Part shown: piece by piece, positions 1 to 9,308 of the stretch
How positions within the stretch are numbered: position 1 is the first letter of the stretch
How the letters are laid out: each line of letters begins with the position of its first letter
Notes under the pieces: generated by a model
Told to the model about the DNA's origin: nothing
The model's database searches: none
What the model saw: only the letters and a program-made list of their open reading frames with translations
Assembly (NCBI GenBank): GCA_963830775.1
Contig: CAWHNT010000047.1
Location: 434,001-498,000, forward strand
Length of the DNA stretch: 64,000 bases
Reading direction: 5' to 3'
DNA from: CAWHNT01 sp963830775
GTDB lineage: Bacteria; Pseudomonadota; Alphaproteobacteria; Geminicoccales; Geminicoccaceae
Made by a program: the position numbers and the translations under genes

Positions 1-853
1 AACAGCAGCACGTCTGTGGCCCGGTGCGCGCTCAGGTTGTCGAGGATGGCGTAGACCCGCTCGCTCTCGGCCGGCAGCCAAAGCTCGACCTCCTCCAGGA
101 AGGCCACCCAACAGGCGGTGCTGCGGCTGAGGTAAGGTCGGGTAAAAGCCTCGCCGGTGGCGGGGCGGAACGCACCGAAGATGTAGCCCTTGCCGCGCCG
201 GCCATAATCAATCTCCTGCTTGGCTCGTCCGGCGGTCAGCCCGCTGGTCTCCACCAGGGTTTGGCCGGGGAAGGTCTTGGCGCTCTCCGGCCCCATCTCA
301 TCCAGGCAGACGACTACGCTGCCTGGAGGCGGGGCAGTGTAGAGGCTCTCGATCCGCCCCTTTTTTCCGCGAACGCAGGATCGACCCGCTCCCCGAACGA
401 CGTCTCGTGCCGCCGCCAGCGCAAGCCTTCCTTGAGCAGGATCTCGTCGATCCGGCTGCGCTTGATCGCGATCCCTTTGTGCTCGCTCAGGTAGGCCGCC
501 AGCCGGTCCAGCGTCCATGACCCGAACGGCAGGTCCAAGCGCTTGGGATCGGTCAGCGCGGTGGCGATCACCGTCGCCACCTGCTCGGGCGTATAGGTCG
601 GCGGACGACCGGCGCGGGGCTGGTCCTCCAGCCCGGCCAAGCCTTGAGCGTTGAAGCGCTTGACCCAGTCGCGCACCGTGTAGGCGGTCAGGCGCAGCGC
701 CGCCGCGATCGCCGGCGCCATCTGATCCTGGCTCGCCTGCCAGACGATGCGCGCCCGCTCGACCTGCCGCGCCGGGGCAGTGCGCGAATGGGCCAGCTTC
801 TCAACCGCCGTCCGCTCCGCCTCGCTCAGCGCGCGCAGTCGTAGCCGTCGCAT
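1..853 (-). mobile_element. IS630-family transposase, two overlapping frames, 3' part outside window
   Basis: The first frame starts at the ATG at 853 (MRRLRLRALSEAER). It carries the helix-turn-helix DNA-binding half of an IS630-type transposase (ending near ...SFGERVDPAFAEK). The DDE catalytic half lies in the -1 frame from about 366 down to 1. It is open throughout and contains VVCLDEMG (first Asp) and AILDNLSAH (second Asp); the final Glu lies beyond the window. The frames meet at a run of six A and four G (minus strand; about 357-366). A -1 slip there gives one continuous protein with FAEKKGRIESLY across the join. Some IS630 elements are known to use frameshifting, so this may be a working element rather than a dead one. 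The terminal inverted repeat cannot be judged because only one end is visible. Confidence 0.85.
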
Positions 854-934
854 CAGGGCTCCTCCAGCTTGGGACAGCTCTGAAATGGAGCAACTTGCCG
901 GATGAACCACTTAGCGCGTTCTGAAAACCACGCC

Positions 935-3280
935 TTAGCCACCATGCCGGACAAGCCGGCCCGGCAAGCTCGGTTGTAGTACCAGATCTCGGGCTTCATC
1001 CAGCCGTCGCCGCACGGCACGGCGCAAGGCGGCGGGCTCGACCGGCTTCTCGATCAGGGCGTCGCGGTCGACGTCGGCCAGCTCGGAGGCGGCGACGCCC
1101 AGGGTGTCGCCGGTGAAGAACAGCATGCGCCGCGCCAGGTCCGGGTGGCGAGACGCCAGCTCGCGGTGGAGCTCCCGCCCGTCGCCTTCCGGCATGCGGA
1201 GGTCGCTGATGACGAGATCGAAGGCCCGGTCCTCCAGGAGGCGCAGCGCCTCGCGGCCGCCGGACGCCAGCTCGACGACGTGACCGTCGCGGCCGAGGAC
1301 CTCCTCCACGGCCGCCAGGACCTCGGGCTCGTCATCGACGACGAGAATCCGCGCCGGCGGGGGACCGGCGTCGGCAGCGGGCGCCGGAGCCGCCGGGGTC
1401 GCCCCCTCGGGCGCTGCCGGCAGGCGGACGGTGAAGAGGGCACCGCCGCCTGGGCGCAGGCCGGCCTCGATCGTCCCGTCATAGGCGGTAACGATGCCGT
1501 GACAGACGGAGAGGCCCAGCCCGGTGCCCGAGCCCACCGGCTTGGTGGTGAAGAACGGCTCGAAGATCCGTGCGCGAAGGGCCGCGGGCACGCCGGGGCC
1601 GGTATCGGCGACGTCGACCCGGACAAGGCCGGCCTCTCTTGTGGCCGTGACCATAATCCGCCGCGGCGGCGGCGCCTCGCGCAGCGCCTGCTGGGCGTTG
1701 ACGAGCAGGTTGAGAAACACCTGGTGGAGCTGGTCCTCGTCGGCCGACACGGCCGGCAGGTCCGGTGCCATGTCACGTGTCACCTCGACCCCGTCCGCCC
1801 TCAGTCCGTAGCTCAGCATGTCCAGCCCGGCCTCGATCACCGCCTCGAGCTGGACCGGGCGGCGCTCCCGGGGCTTCTGCCGGGCCATGGCGAGAAAGGT
1901 CTTGACGATCTTGGCGCAGCGCTCGGCCGCGGTGCGCAGCCGGGCGACCGAGACGGCGAGCGCAGGCTCCCGGACGTCCTCTTCCAGCATGACCGCGCGG
2001 GCGATGATCACGGCCAAGGGGTTGTTGAGCTCGTGGGCGACGCCGGCCAGCAGCGAGCCCAGGGCGGAGAGTTTCTCCTGCTGGTGCAGCGCCTCGCGCT
2101 GGCGCGCGATCTCCTCCTCGGCCCGGCGCCGCTCGGTCGTGTCGCGGCCGACGGACTGGTAGCCCGTCAGCCGGCCGTCGGCGTCGAACAGCGCCCGGTT
2201 GAGCCACTCGTACCAGCGCACCTCGCCGTCCGGGAGGACCTTCTCGTTCTCGCCGCGCACGATCGGGTTCTCGGGCGTAAGCGCTTCCAACTCCGCGCGC
2301 AGCAGCGGGCGGATGTGCTCCGGGATGCTGGCGTCCTCCAACATGTGCTGGCCCAGGAGTTCCTCCGGCCGCTTGCCGAAGATGCGTGCGTGGGCGGCGT
2401 TCGAGAAGGTGAGCCGGAGGTCGGGGCTGTGACGGCAGATCAGCTCGGTCTGGTCCTCGACAACGGCCCTGAAGCGCTGCTCGCTGGCCTCGAGCAGAGC
2501 CTGAGCCCGCTTCTGGGCCGTGATGTCGACGTCGAAGCCGCCGACATGGGTGATGATGCCCGCAGCGTCCTTGACGGGGAAGCGGATCACCATGCTCCAC
2601 TCATAAGCGTCGAGCCCGGGCAGGTGCTCCTCGTGCCGGGTCGGCCGGCCGGTCTCGACTACCTGACCGTCGTAGGCCCGGATCATCGCCACTTCCTCAG
2701 GCCCGAAGGCTGCCGCCGGCTCCTTGCCCAGCATCTCGCCGGCCGGCCGGCCCAGGACCTTCTCCATCTCCGGGTTGAGCATGACGTAGCGGCCACCGAG
2801 ATCCTTGAGGTACATGCCGAGTGGGGCGTGCTGCGTGAACGCGGCCAGCCGCGCCTCGCTGGCCTGCAGCGCCTCGGCAGCCCGGACGCGCTCGGTCAGG
2901 TCCCGCAGGTAGGCGACGAACAGCCGCTCGCCGCCGGCCGATGCTGCCACGATCGCCAGCTCGACGGGGAAGGTCGAGCCGTCGGAGCGCAGCCCGACCG
3001 TCTCGATGCGCCGGCCGACCATGCGGCTTTCCCCTGTGGCGAGGAGGCGGGCGAGCCCCGCCGCGTGCGCCGCCCGCAGGTGTGGCGGCACGATGACCTC
3101 GCCGAGCTGGCGGCCGATCACCGCCTCGCGCCGGTGGCCGAAGACGCGCTCGGCCGCTGGGTTGAACTCGCGGCAGGCGCCGTGCTCGTCCATCACGATC
3201 ACGCAGTCGAGTGCCACCTCGACGATGGCCCGAGTGAGGGCGTCGCCGCCGTCCGCCTCGGGATCGGACCCGACGGTCAC
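935..3280 (-). CDS. Hybrid sensor histidine kinase, three PAS domains plus C-terminal receiver
   Basis: 781 aa, no membrane segment seen, so probably a cytoplasmic sensor. Order: PAS at about 14-135 (ALDCVIVMDEHG), PAS at about 145-260 (ending GGFDVDITAQK), PAS at about 268-390, then HisKA with the phospho-acceptor in GVAHELNNPL (near 415). A HATPase_c domain follows (FLNLLVNAQQAL; DTGPGVP; GTGLGLSV). The C-terminal receiver has RILVVDDEPEV, phospho-Asp in LVISDLRMPEGDG and Lys in LIEKPVE. The start ATG overlaps the stop of the upstream response regulator by 4 nt, so the two are translationally coupled and probably form one phosphorelay. The ligand is unknown. The gene ends close to the IS630 element, about 80 nt from the transposase start. 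Confidence 0.92.
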   Translation of the reverse strand: MTVGSDPEADGGDALTRAIVEVALDCVIVMDEHGACREFNPAAERVFGHRREAVIGRQLGEVIVPPHLRAAHAAGLARLLATGESRMVGRRIETVGLRSDGSTFPVELAIVAASAGGERLFVAYLRDLTERVRAAEALQASEARLAAFTQHAPLGMYLKDLGGRYVMLNPEMEKVLGRPAGEMLGKEPAAAFGPEEVAMIRAYDGQVVETGRPTRHEEHLPGLDAYEWSMVIRFPVKDAAGIITHVGGFDVDITAQKRAQALLEASEQRFRAVVEDQTELICRHSPDLRLTFSNAAHARIFGKRPEELLGQHMLEDASIPEHIRPLLRAELEALTPENPIVRGENEKVLPDGEVRWYEWLNRALFDADGRLTGYQSVGRDTTERRRAEEEIARQREALHQQEKLSALGSLLAGVAHELNNPLAVIIARAVMLEEDVREPALAVSVARLRTAAERCAKIVKTFLAMARQKPRERRPVQLEAVIEAGLDMLSYGLRADGVEVTRDMAPDLPAVSADEDQLHQVFLNLLVNAQQALREAPPPRRIMVTATREAGLVRVDVADTGPGVPAALRARIFEPFFTTKPVGSGTGLGLSVCHGIVTAYDGTIEAGLRPGGGALFTVRLPAAPEGATPAAPAPAADAGPPPARILVVDDEPEVLAAVEEVLGRDGHVVELASGGREALRLLEDRAFDLVISDLRMPEGDGRELHRELASRHPDLARRMLFFTGDTLGVAASELADVDRDALIEKPVEPAALRRAVRRRLDEARDLVLQPSLPGRLVRHGG

Positions 3281-4092
3281 CCCGGGATCCCGGCGGCACG
3301 GGTCGGCACGAACATGTAGCCGCCGCCGCGCACGGTCTTGATGACCGCGGGCTTGGAGGGGTCCAGCTCGACCTTGCGGCGCAGGCGCGAGACCCGGACG
3401 TCGATGCTGCGCTCGAACGGCTCCTCGTCCCGATGATGGGCGAGGTCGAGCAGCCGGTCGCGGGTGAGCACCCGGTCCGGGTTCGCCGCGAAGACCTCGA
3501 GCAGGTCGAACTCCATGGCGGTGATCGGCACGTCCTCACCGTCCTCGCAGGTCCGCAGCCGCCGGGCGTCGAGGTCGAGAATGCAGCGCCCGAACCGGAC
3601 CTCACGGCGGGGCAGGGCGGGTGGCTGGGCGTCGGGGGCATGGCCGTCCGGGGCCGGGCCTGCGGACGGCGGTGGGACGGGCCGGACGCGGCGCAGGACG
3701 CTGCGCACGCGGGCCAGGAGCTCGCGCGGGTCGAAGGGCTTGGCCAGATAGTCGTCGGCTCCGACCTCGAGGCCGACCACCCGGTCGACGACCTCGCCCT
3801 CGGCCGTGAGCATGAGGATGCCGACCCCGCCCTTGGCCCTGAGCTCCCGGGCAAGGCTCAGCCCGTCCTCACCGGGCATCCGGATGTCGAGGATCACGAG
3901 ATCGACAGGTCGCGGCGTGGCCGCGGCCGCTTCCAGGATGGCGCGCATCGCCGGGCCGCCGTCGGCCGTGCTGACGTCCAGCCGGTGGCGCAGGAGATAC
4001 TCGCGCAACGCGTCGCGGACCTCGACCTCGTCGTCGACGACCAGAACATGCGCCCCGGCTTCCACGACGCGGCGACCCTCCCAGGCCGGCAT
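3277..4092 (-). CDS. OmpR-family response regulator
   Basis: 271 aa. N-terminal receiver with acidic pair D20/D21, phospho-acceptor D69 in LVILDIRMPGEDG, and the switch Lys in YLAKPFDP. A proline-rich linker (about 140-165) leads to an OmpR/PhoB winged helix ending in SRLRRKVELD and TVRGGGYMF, the usual DNA-recognition and wing segments. It is first in a two-gene operon with the hybrid kinase, sharing an ATGA overlap at 3277-3280. The start may be further in (GTG codons at residues 9-10), because the receiver proper begins at about residue 15. Its targets are not evident; the RTX gene is divergent and about 230 nt away. Confidence 0.93.
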   Translation of the reverse strand: MPAWEGRRVVEAGAHVLVVDDEVEVRDALREYLLRHRLDVSTADGGPAMRAILEAAAATPRPVDLVILDIRMPGEDGLSLARELRAKGGVGILMLTAEGEVVDRVVGLEVGADDYLAKPFDPRELLARVRSVLRRVRPVPPPSAGPAPDGHAPDAQPPALPRREVRFGRCILDLDARRLRTCEDGEDVPITAMEFDLLEVFAANPDRVLTRDRLLDLAHHRDEEPFERSIDVRVSRLRRKVELDPSKPAVIKTVRGGGYMFVPTRAAGIPG

Positions 4093-4326
4093 GGCCGGCT
4101 TCGTCCGCCGGCAGTCAGCGCCGGACCGAGGTTAAGCCAGGACCGAAGCGGCCGCACGCAGAAATCAGCACGGCAGCGCCGGAAACAACTGACACACTTT
4201 TCCACGCAACCAGAAAAAGACGGGAAACAGGACGATGCGAGAAGGGCTCGTCGCGAACGCGGGGAGGAAATGTGAACCGTCCCCCGCCGCGGCAAGGATT
4301 TTGACCAAACCTAAAGGACTACGATC

Positions 4327-4983
4327 ATGCCTGCGACCAACGGTAACGACCTCCTGATCGGGAACGCCAACCCGAACAACATCGAAGGCCTCGGCGGGGA
4401 CGACGAGATCTATGGCCGAGGCGGGAACGACTTCCTGGACGGCGATTCGGTTGGCGGCGCGACCGGCGACGACGAGATCTACGGCGAGGGTGGTGACGAC
4501 GACTTGTTCGGACGGGATGGCAACGACGAGCTCCGTGGCGGCCAGGGCGAGGACTATCTGGACGGCTGGGGCGGCAACGACGAGCTCTACGGCGGCAAGC
4601 ACGACGATCACCTGACCGGCCTCAGTGGCAACGACTGGCTGGTCGGCGGCGAAGGCGACGACTTCATGTTCGGCGGCACTGGGGCCGACACCTTCGTCTT
4701 CGAGAAAATCAGCGACTGCATCCCCTTCGGCGACGTGATCGGGGACTTTTTCGACGATGTTGACAAGATCGACGTCAGCGGGATCGACGCGAAGCCCGGC
4801 GTCGGCGGCAATCAGGCGTTCGTTCTCGTGGGTGGGTCGTTCACTCAGCCTGGACAGCTCATGGTGGCCCAGGCTGCAAGCAGCACCTACGTCTATCTGA
4901 ACACCGATGCCGACGTCGCGGCCGAGGGGGCCTTCGAGATCGAGGGACTGCCCCTTCTCAACAACTCGGACTTCGTCCTCTGA
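4327..4983 (+). CDS. Small RTX (haemolysin-type calcium-binding repeat) protein
   Basis: 218 aa. Residues about 4-120 consist of glycine/aspartate nonapeptides of the GGxGxD type (GGDDEIYGRGGND, GEGGDDDLFG, GGEGDDFMFGG), which fold as a calcium-binding beta-roll. They are followed by the TGADTFVFEK capping sequence typical of RTX proteins. The remaining ~90 residues are the usual C-terminal module read by type I secretion systems, so export without a signal peptide is expected. No catalytic domain is present, which suggests a surface or matrix protein rather than an enzyme; that is inference. AAAGGA at 4312-4317 is a good ribosome binding site for the chosen ATG. No type I secretion genes are in the window. 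Confidence 0.88.
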   Translation: MPATNGNDLLIGNANPNNIEGLGGDDEIYGRGGNDFLDGDSVGGATGDDEIYGEGGDDDLFGRDGNDELRGGQGEDYLDGWGGNDELYGGKHDDHLTGLSGNDWLVGGEGDDFMFGGTGADTFVFEKISDCIPFGDVIGDFFDDVDKIDVSGIDAKPGVGGNQAFVLVGGSFTQPGQLMVAQAASSTYVYLNTDADVAAEGAFEIEGLPLLNNSDFVL

Positions 4984-4991
4984 GCGGTGCG

Positions 4992-5017
4992 CGGACCCGG
5001 CCCCGGGGCCGAGTCCG
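4992..5017 (+). terminator. GC-rich hairpin after RTX gene
   Basis: CGGAC-C-CGGCCCC pairs with GGGGCCG-A-GTCCG in a near-perfect 26-nt inverted repeat that starts 8 nt after the RTX stop codon. No T-run follows, so it is a candidate terminator or 3'-end stabiliser only. Confidence 0.45.
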
Positions 5018-5158
5018 CCCCTGCCTTGACGCACCGGGCCGGCCGGGAGCGCGGGTAACCGCCACTCCCGGTCGATTCGGCGCGGCGCCGCGCGGTACGG
5101 ACTGCTGCACCGGGTTCCCGATCAGGGCGTCGCATCTTCGCTGCAGCAGTGCCGCAGG

Positions 5159-6131
5159 TCAGTCCGCGTACACGCCCGCCGCCTGGATGATCGGCTTCCA
5201 CTTTCCGATCTCGGCCGCGAGGTGCTGGTCAAGCGCGGCGGGAGAGGCCTGCTCGGGGGCGACGGGTGCCGTGCCGAGCTGGGCGAAGCGGTCCACCACC
5301 TTCGGGTCCTTCAGCGCCACCTGGAGCGCCCCGGCCAGCTTCTCGATGATCTCCTTGGGCGTTCCGGCCGGTGCAAAGAGCCCGTGCCAGACGGTCATCT
5401 CGAAGCCCTGCAAGGCCGGCTTCGTCCAGGGTCGGCAGGTTGGGCAGCACCGGCAGCCGCTCCTTCGTCGTCACCGCGTAGCCCTTGATCTTGCCGGCGT
5501 TGATCTGGTTGACCGTGTTGGTGGTCTGATCGCACATCATGTCGACCTGGCCGCCCAGAAGGTCGGTCATCGCCGGCCCGGTGCCCTTGTAGGACACGGT
5601 CGTCATCGACGCGTCGAGCGCGTCCATCAGCAGCATGCCGCAGAGATGCGAGGCGGATCCGACGCCGGCGTGGGCGTAGGTGACGTTGTCCTTCTCGCGG
5701 CGGATATAGTCGAGCAGCTCGCCGACCGTGTTCGGCGCGAAGTCCGCCTTGGCAACGAGGGTCATCGGCACGTCGGTGATCAGGCCGATGCCGTCGAAGG
5801 CACCGTCCGGGTCGTAGGCGAGCTTGCGGTAGAGCGTGGAGCTCGTGGCTTGGGCGACGTGGTTGATGAGCAGCGTGTAGCCGTCCGGCTCGGCCCTGGC
5901 GGCGCGGGCCGTGCCCACCGTGCTGCCGGCACCGCCGGCATTCTCGACGATCACCGGTTGGCCGAGGCTCTGCGTCATCGATTCGGCGACCAGCCGCGAG
6001 ACCGTGTCGGTGGGCCCGCCGGCGGCGTGCGGGACGATCACCGTGACGGCGCGCGCCGGATAATCGGTGGCGGCGTTCGCAGCCCCACCGGCCACGAGCA
6101 GCGAGATGAGAAAGGGCGTGTAGCGATGCAT
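5159..6131 (-). CDS. Bug/TTT-family tricarboxylate-type solute-binding protein, frameshifted
   Basis: Periplasmic receptor of the tripartite tricarboxylate transporter family. A signal peptide covers about residues 1-20 (FLISLLVAGGAANA), then the family opening YPARAVTVIVPHAAGGPTD, and GYTLLINH and SHLCGMLLM further on. The frame breaks at about 5406-5408. Removing one base from the CCC run rejoins DEAGLAGFEMTVWHGLFAPAGTP to the C-terminal half, which ends at 5159. The whole protein then has the usual family length of about 320 aa. The membrane partners TctA/TctB are absent, as is common for orphan Bug receptors. It lies downstream of the tartrate/malate dehydrogenase on the same strand, so a hydroxydicarboxylate ligand is a fair guess. 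Confidence 0.85.
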
Positions 6132-6233
6132 GGACCTGGGCTCCCTGGTCTTGCTGATGGAGGCACGAGCCGGTCGGACCGGCTCGCCTGAGTTCTGGGC
6201 GAAGGAAGGGCGGCCTGGGCGGCCGCTCCCGGG

Positions 6234-7310
6234 CTAGAGATTGTCGGCGCGGATGGCCTCGAGGACGGCGTCGGTGACCTTCCTGGTGTTGGCAGGCCCA
6301 CCCAGATCGGGCGTGTGCAGGGCCGGATCGGCCGTGACCCGCTCGACCGCCCGCATCAGCCGTGCGGCGGCCTTCGTCTCGCCCAGATGCTCCAGCATCA
6401 TCGCACCCGTCCAGAAGGTCGCCACCGGGTTGGCGACACCCTTGCCGGTGATGTCGAAGGCCGAGCCGTGGATCGGCTCGAACATCGAGGGCGTGGTGCG
6501 CTCGGGGTTGATGTTGGCCGTAGGGGCGATGCCCAGCGAGCCTGCCAGTGCTGCCGCGAGGTCGGAGAGGATGTCGGCGTGCAGGTTGGTGGCGACGATC
6601 GTGTCCAGCGTCTCGGGCTTGAGCGTCATCCGCATGGTCATGGCGTCGACCAGCATCTTGTCCCAGGTGACGTCCGGAAACTCCTTCGCCACCTCGGCCG
6701 CGATCTCGTCCCACATCACCATGCCGTAGCGCTGGGCGTTGGACTTGGTCACCACCGTCAGGAGCTTGCGCGGCCGGGAGCGGGCAAGCTCGAAAGCGTA
6801 GCGCATGATCCGGGTGACACCGGCGCGGGTGAAGATCGTGACCTCGGTCGCGACCTCGTGCGGCAGCCCGCGATGCGAGCGGCCACCCTGGCCCGCATAC
6901 TCGCCTTCCGAGTTCTCGCGCACGATCACCCAGTCCAGCTCCGGGCCCTTGACCTTGCGCAAGGGGCTGGTGATCCCGGGCAGGATGCGGGTCGGGCGGA
7001 CATTGGCATACTGGTCGAGCGGCTGGCAGATCGCGAGCCGCAGGCCCCACAGCGTGATGTGGTCCGGCACGTCCGGCGCACCCACGGCACCGAAGTAGAG
7101 CGCATCGAACCGGCGCAGCTGCTCGTGCCCGCCGGGCGGCATCATCACCCCGTGCCGCTTGTAGTAGTCCGAGCCCCAGTCGAAATGCTCGACCTCGAGC
7201 TCGAACCCGCCGTCACGTGCGGCACAGGCCTCAAGCACCTCAAGCCCGGCCGCGATCACCTCGGGCCCGATCCCGTCGCCCGGGATGGCTGCGATCTTAT
7301 GGGTACGCAA
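6234..7310 (-). CDS. Tartrate dehydrogenase/decarboxylase or D-malate dehydrogenase
   Basis: 358 aa member of the isocitrate/isopropylmalate dehydrogenase family (beta-decarboxylating, NAD- and metal-dependent). Visible: IAAIPGDGIGPEV at the N-terminus, YFGAVGAPDVPDH, the VIVRENSEGEYAG substrate loop, the metal-binding region NLHADILSDLAA, and MFEPIHGSAFDITGKG. The REN-S-EGEY form favours the TtuC/DmlA group over LeuB. I prefer the TTG start at 7310 because GAGAGGAGGAG lies just upstream; an ATG at 7355 would extend the protein by 15 residues and run into the regulatory region. It is probably co-transcribed with the Bug receptor and controlled by the divergent GntR regulator. Confidence 0.88.
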   Translation of the reverse strand: MRTHKIAAIPGDGIGPEVIAAGLEVLEACAARDGGFELEVEHFDWGSDYYKRHGVMMPPGGHEQLRRFDALYFGAVGAPDVPDHITLWGLRLAICQPLDQYANVRPTRILPGITSPLRKVKGPELDWVIVRENSEGEYAGQGGRSHRGLPHEVATEVTIFTRAGVTRIMRYAFELARSRPRKLLTVVTKSNAQRYGMVMWDEIAAEVAKEFPDVTWDKMLVDAMTMRMTLKPETLDTIVATNLHADILSDLAAALAGSLGIAPTANINPERTTPSMFEPIHGSAFDITGKGVANPVATFWTGAMMLEHLGETKAAARLMRAVERVTADPALHTPDLGGPANTRKVTDAVLEAIRADNL

Positions 7311-7380
7311 AGTGTGGCTCCTCCTCTCATCGGGGCTGCCGTCCGCGGCAGCCATCTGTCGCCTGCATCTTCCACATCAT

Positions 7381-7470
7381 CTGGTATGCAAGCTTGAACG
7401 GCTGTTTACCGGCGGCGAGGTTCGCTTGTCAAGCCTAAAAAGCACTCTTGCATGCAAGAGGCTATACCAG
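7381..7470. promoter_or_regulatory. Putative GntR operator region between ttuC-like and gntR genes
   Basis: A perfect 16-bp palindrome CTCTTGCATGCAAGAG lies at 7445-7460. It is flanked by CTGGTAT at 7381-7387 and its inverted copy ATACCAG at 7464-7470. TGCAAG also recurs at 7387-7392. The sites sit between the divergent dehydrogenase and the GntR-family gene, the usual place for an autoregulated FCD-type repressor. Confidence 0.65.
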
Positions 7471-7516
7471 CATGTACGAGCCGAGCGACTGGTGCCTCTG
7501 GCGAGTGGTGAAAGCG

Positions 7517-8230
7517 ATGAGCAAGGTCCTGGCCCTGCGGTCCCGGCCCGAGGCGGAGCAGGTCGAAGCGATCTCACTGGTCGACGAGGCCTATCAGGCG
7601 CTGAAGACGGCGATCCGCGAGAACGTGTTCCCGCCCGGCCATCAGGCAGCCGAGCCCGAGATTGCGCGCCAGCTCGGCATGAGCCGCACGCCCGTGCACG
7701 AGGCGATCATCCGGCTGCAGGAGGAGGGGTTGGTTCAGGTCCTGCCGCGCCGCGGCATCCTGATCTGCCCGATCTCGGCCGACGACATGCGCGAGATCTA
7801 CGACGTGCTGATCGCCGTCGAGGGCATGGCGGCAGCACTTGTGGCGGGCCTGCCGGGCGAGGCTGCAGGCTCGGCCGCGGCCGCGCTCGAGCAGGAGACG
7901 GCGCGGATGGAGCAGGCTCTCGAGCGCGGCAATCTGCGGGAATGGGCCGCTGCTGACGAGCGCTTCCACGAGCTCCTGACCGACCGCTGCGGCAACCGGC
8001 GGCTGGCCCGCATCGCCGCCACGGTGCGCGACCAGTCCCATCGCGCGCGCCTCTTCACGCTGCATCTGAGACCGCTGCCAACGGCCTCGGCTGCCGAGCA
8101 CCGCCGGATCACGGCCGCCATCCGAGCTGGCGACGCGGTAGAAGCGGAGGCTGCGGCCAGGGCACACCGTGTCCGCGCCCGCGATGCTCTCCTGCCTCTC
8201 CTGGCGCAGTACGGCATGCGCAATCTCTAA
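7517..8230 (+). CDS. GntR-family (FCD/FadR subfamily) transcriptional regulator
   Basis: 237 aa. Winged helix-turn-helix at about residues 20-90 (VDEAYQALKTAIRENVFPPG, ELARQLGMSRTPV-type core, PRRGILI wing). The C-terminal all-helical FCD ligand-binding domain has DMREIYDVLIAVEG and later His residues (FHELL, EHRRI) that usually bind a metal. The ATG at 7517 is preferred because it gives the family-typical N-terminus; an in-frame ATG at 7448 would start inside the palindromic operator. It is divergent from the tartrate/malate dehydrogenase and Bug receptor genes, so it probably represses them and itself until a hydroxyacid effector binds. Confidence 0.88.
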   Translation: MSKVLALRSRPEAEQVEAISLVDEAYQALKTAIRENVFPPGHQAAEPEIARQLGMSRTPVHEAIIRLQEEGLVQVLPRRGILICPISADDMREIYDVLIAVEGMAAALVAGLPGEAAGSAAAALEQETARMEQALERGNLREWAAADERFHELLTDRCGNRRLARIAATVRDQSHRARLFTLHLRPLPTASAAEHRRITAAIRAGDAVEAEAAARAHRVRARDALLPLLAQYGMRNL

Positions 8231-8340
8231 ATCGACAGCCACGGCTGCTCGGCGGCCCGTCTGTGCCGGCGCCCTTCTTGACAGCCCGATGACGGCGGCT
8301 ATGAGGGCGCCTCAAATCTCGGGCAGGGCACAGTTCCGGC

Positions 8341-9303
8341 ATGGCGAGGGTGGCAGTGTTTCCGGGCCAGGGGGCCCAGCAGCCCGGCATGGGCAAGGCG
8401 CTGCACGACGCCTTCCCCGAGGCGCGTGCCGTGTTCGAGGAGGTCGACGCCGCCCTCGGCGAGCGGCTGTCCGCCCTGGTCTTCGAAGGCCCGGCCGAGC
8501 GCCTGACCCTCACCGCCAACGCCCAGCCGGCCCTGATGGCGACCTCGCTCGCGGCCCTGCGCGCGGTCGAGGCCGTGAGCGGGCGCCGGCTGCCGCAGAT
8601 CGCGAGCTTCGTCGCCGGCCATTCCCTGGGCGAGTACTCGGCGCTGGCTGCGGCAGGTGCGATCGGCATCGCCGATGCGGCCCGCCTCCTGCGGCTGCGC
8701 GGCGAGGCGATGCAGGCGGCGGTGCCGGCGGGCGAGGGTGCGATGGCGGCCCTGCTGGGCGTCGAGGCGGCGACCGCCGAGGCGGTGGCGGCTGAGGCCG
8801 GCCAGGGCCTGGTGTGCGAGCTCGCCAACGACAATGGCGATGGCCAGGCGGTGCTCTCGGGCCACAAGGCAGCCGTGGAGCGCGCGCTCGAGATCGCCAA
8901 GGCCAAAGGCGCACGCCGCGCCGTGCTGCTCCAGGTGAGCGCCCCCTTCCACTGCGCGCTGATGGCCCCCGCAGCCGAGCGGCTGACGCAGGCGCTGGCA
9001 GAGGTCCGGATCGAGCGTCCGGCCGTGCCGGTGATCGCCAACGTCACGGCCGAGGCGACCCAGGACCCGGCCGCGATCCGCGAGCTCCTGGCCCGGCAGG
9101 TGACCGCCCGCGTCCGTTGGCGCGAGAGCATGGCCTCGATGCGGGACTTGGGGGTGGACGCGGTGGTGGAGTTCGGCGCCGGCAAGGTCCTGACCGGCCT
9201 GGCCCGCCGCTCGCTGCCGGGCGCGACCCTGCACAACATCCAGGACCCGGCGGACGTGGCGGCCTTCGTCCAGGCGCTGGGCCCCCTCGGAGCTGCCGCG
9301 TGA
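8341..9303 (+). CDS. fabD: Malonyl-CoA:ACP transacylase
   Basis: 320 aa. It transfers malonyl from CoA to acyl carrier protein to feed type II fatty-acid synthesis in the cytoplasm. FPGQGAQQPGMG is at 7-18, the nucleophile S95 in GHSLGEYSA, and the partner H204 in SAPFHCALM. First gene of the fabD-fabG-acpP-fabF cluster. Its stop codon overlaps a possible GTG start of fabG (GTGA). Confidence 0.97.
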   Translation: MARVAVFPGQGAQQPGMGKALHDAFPEARAVFEEVDAALGERLSALVFEGPAERLTLTANAQPALMATSLAALRAVEAVSGRRLPQIASFVAGHSLGEYSALAAAGAIGIADAARLLRLRGEAMQAAVPAGEGAMAALLGVEAATAEAVAAEAGQGLVCELANDNGDGQAVLSGHKAAVERALEIAKAKGARRAVLLQVSAPFHCALMAPAAERLTQALAEVRIERPAVPVIANVTAEATQDPAAIRELLARQVTARVRWRESMASMRDLGVDAVVEFGAGKVLTGLARRSLPGATLHNIQDPADVAAFVQALGPLGAAA

Positions 9304-9308
9304 GCGCG

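Noticed and set aside
4165..5034. A 289-aa open frame antisense to the RTX gene
   Set aside because: It mirrors the GGxGxD repeats in Val/Ile/Ala-rich antisense codons and has no family similarity.
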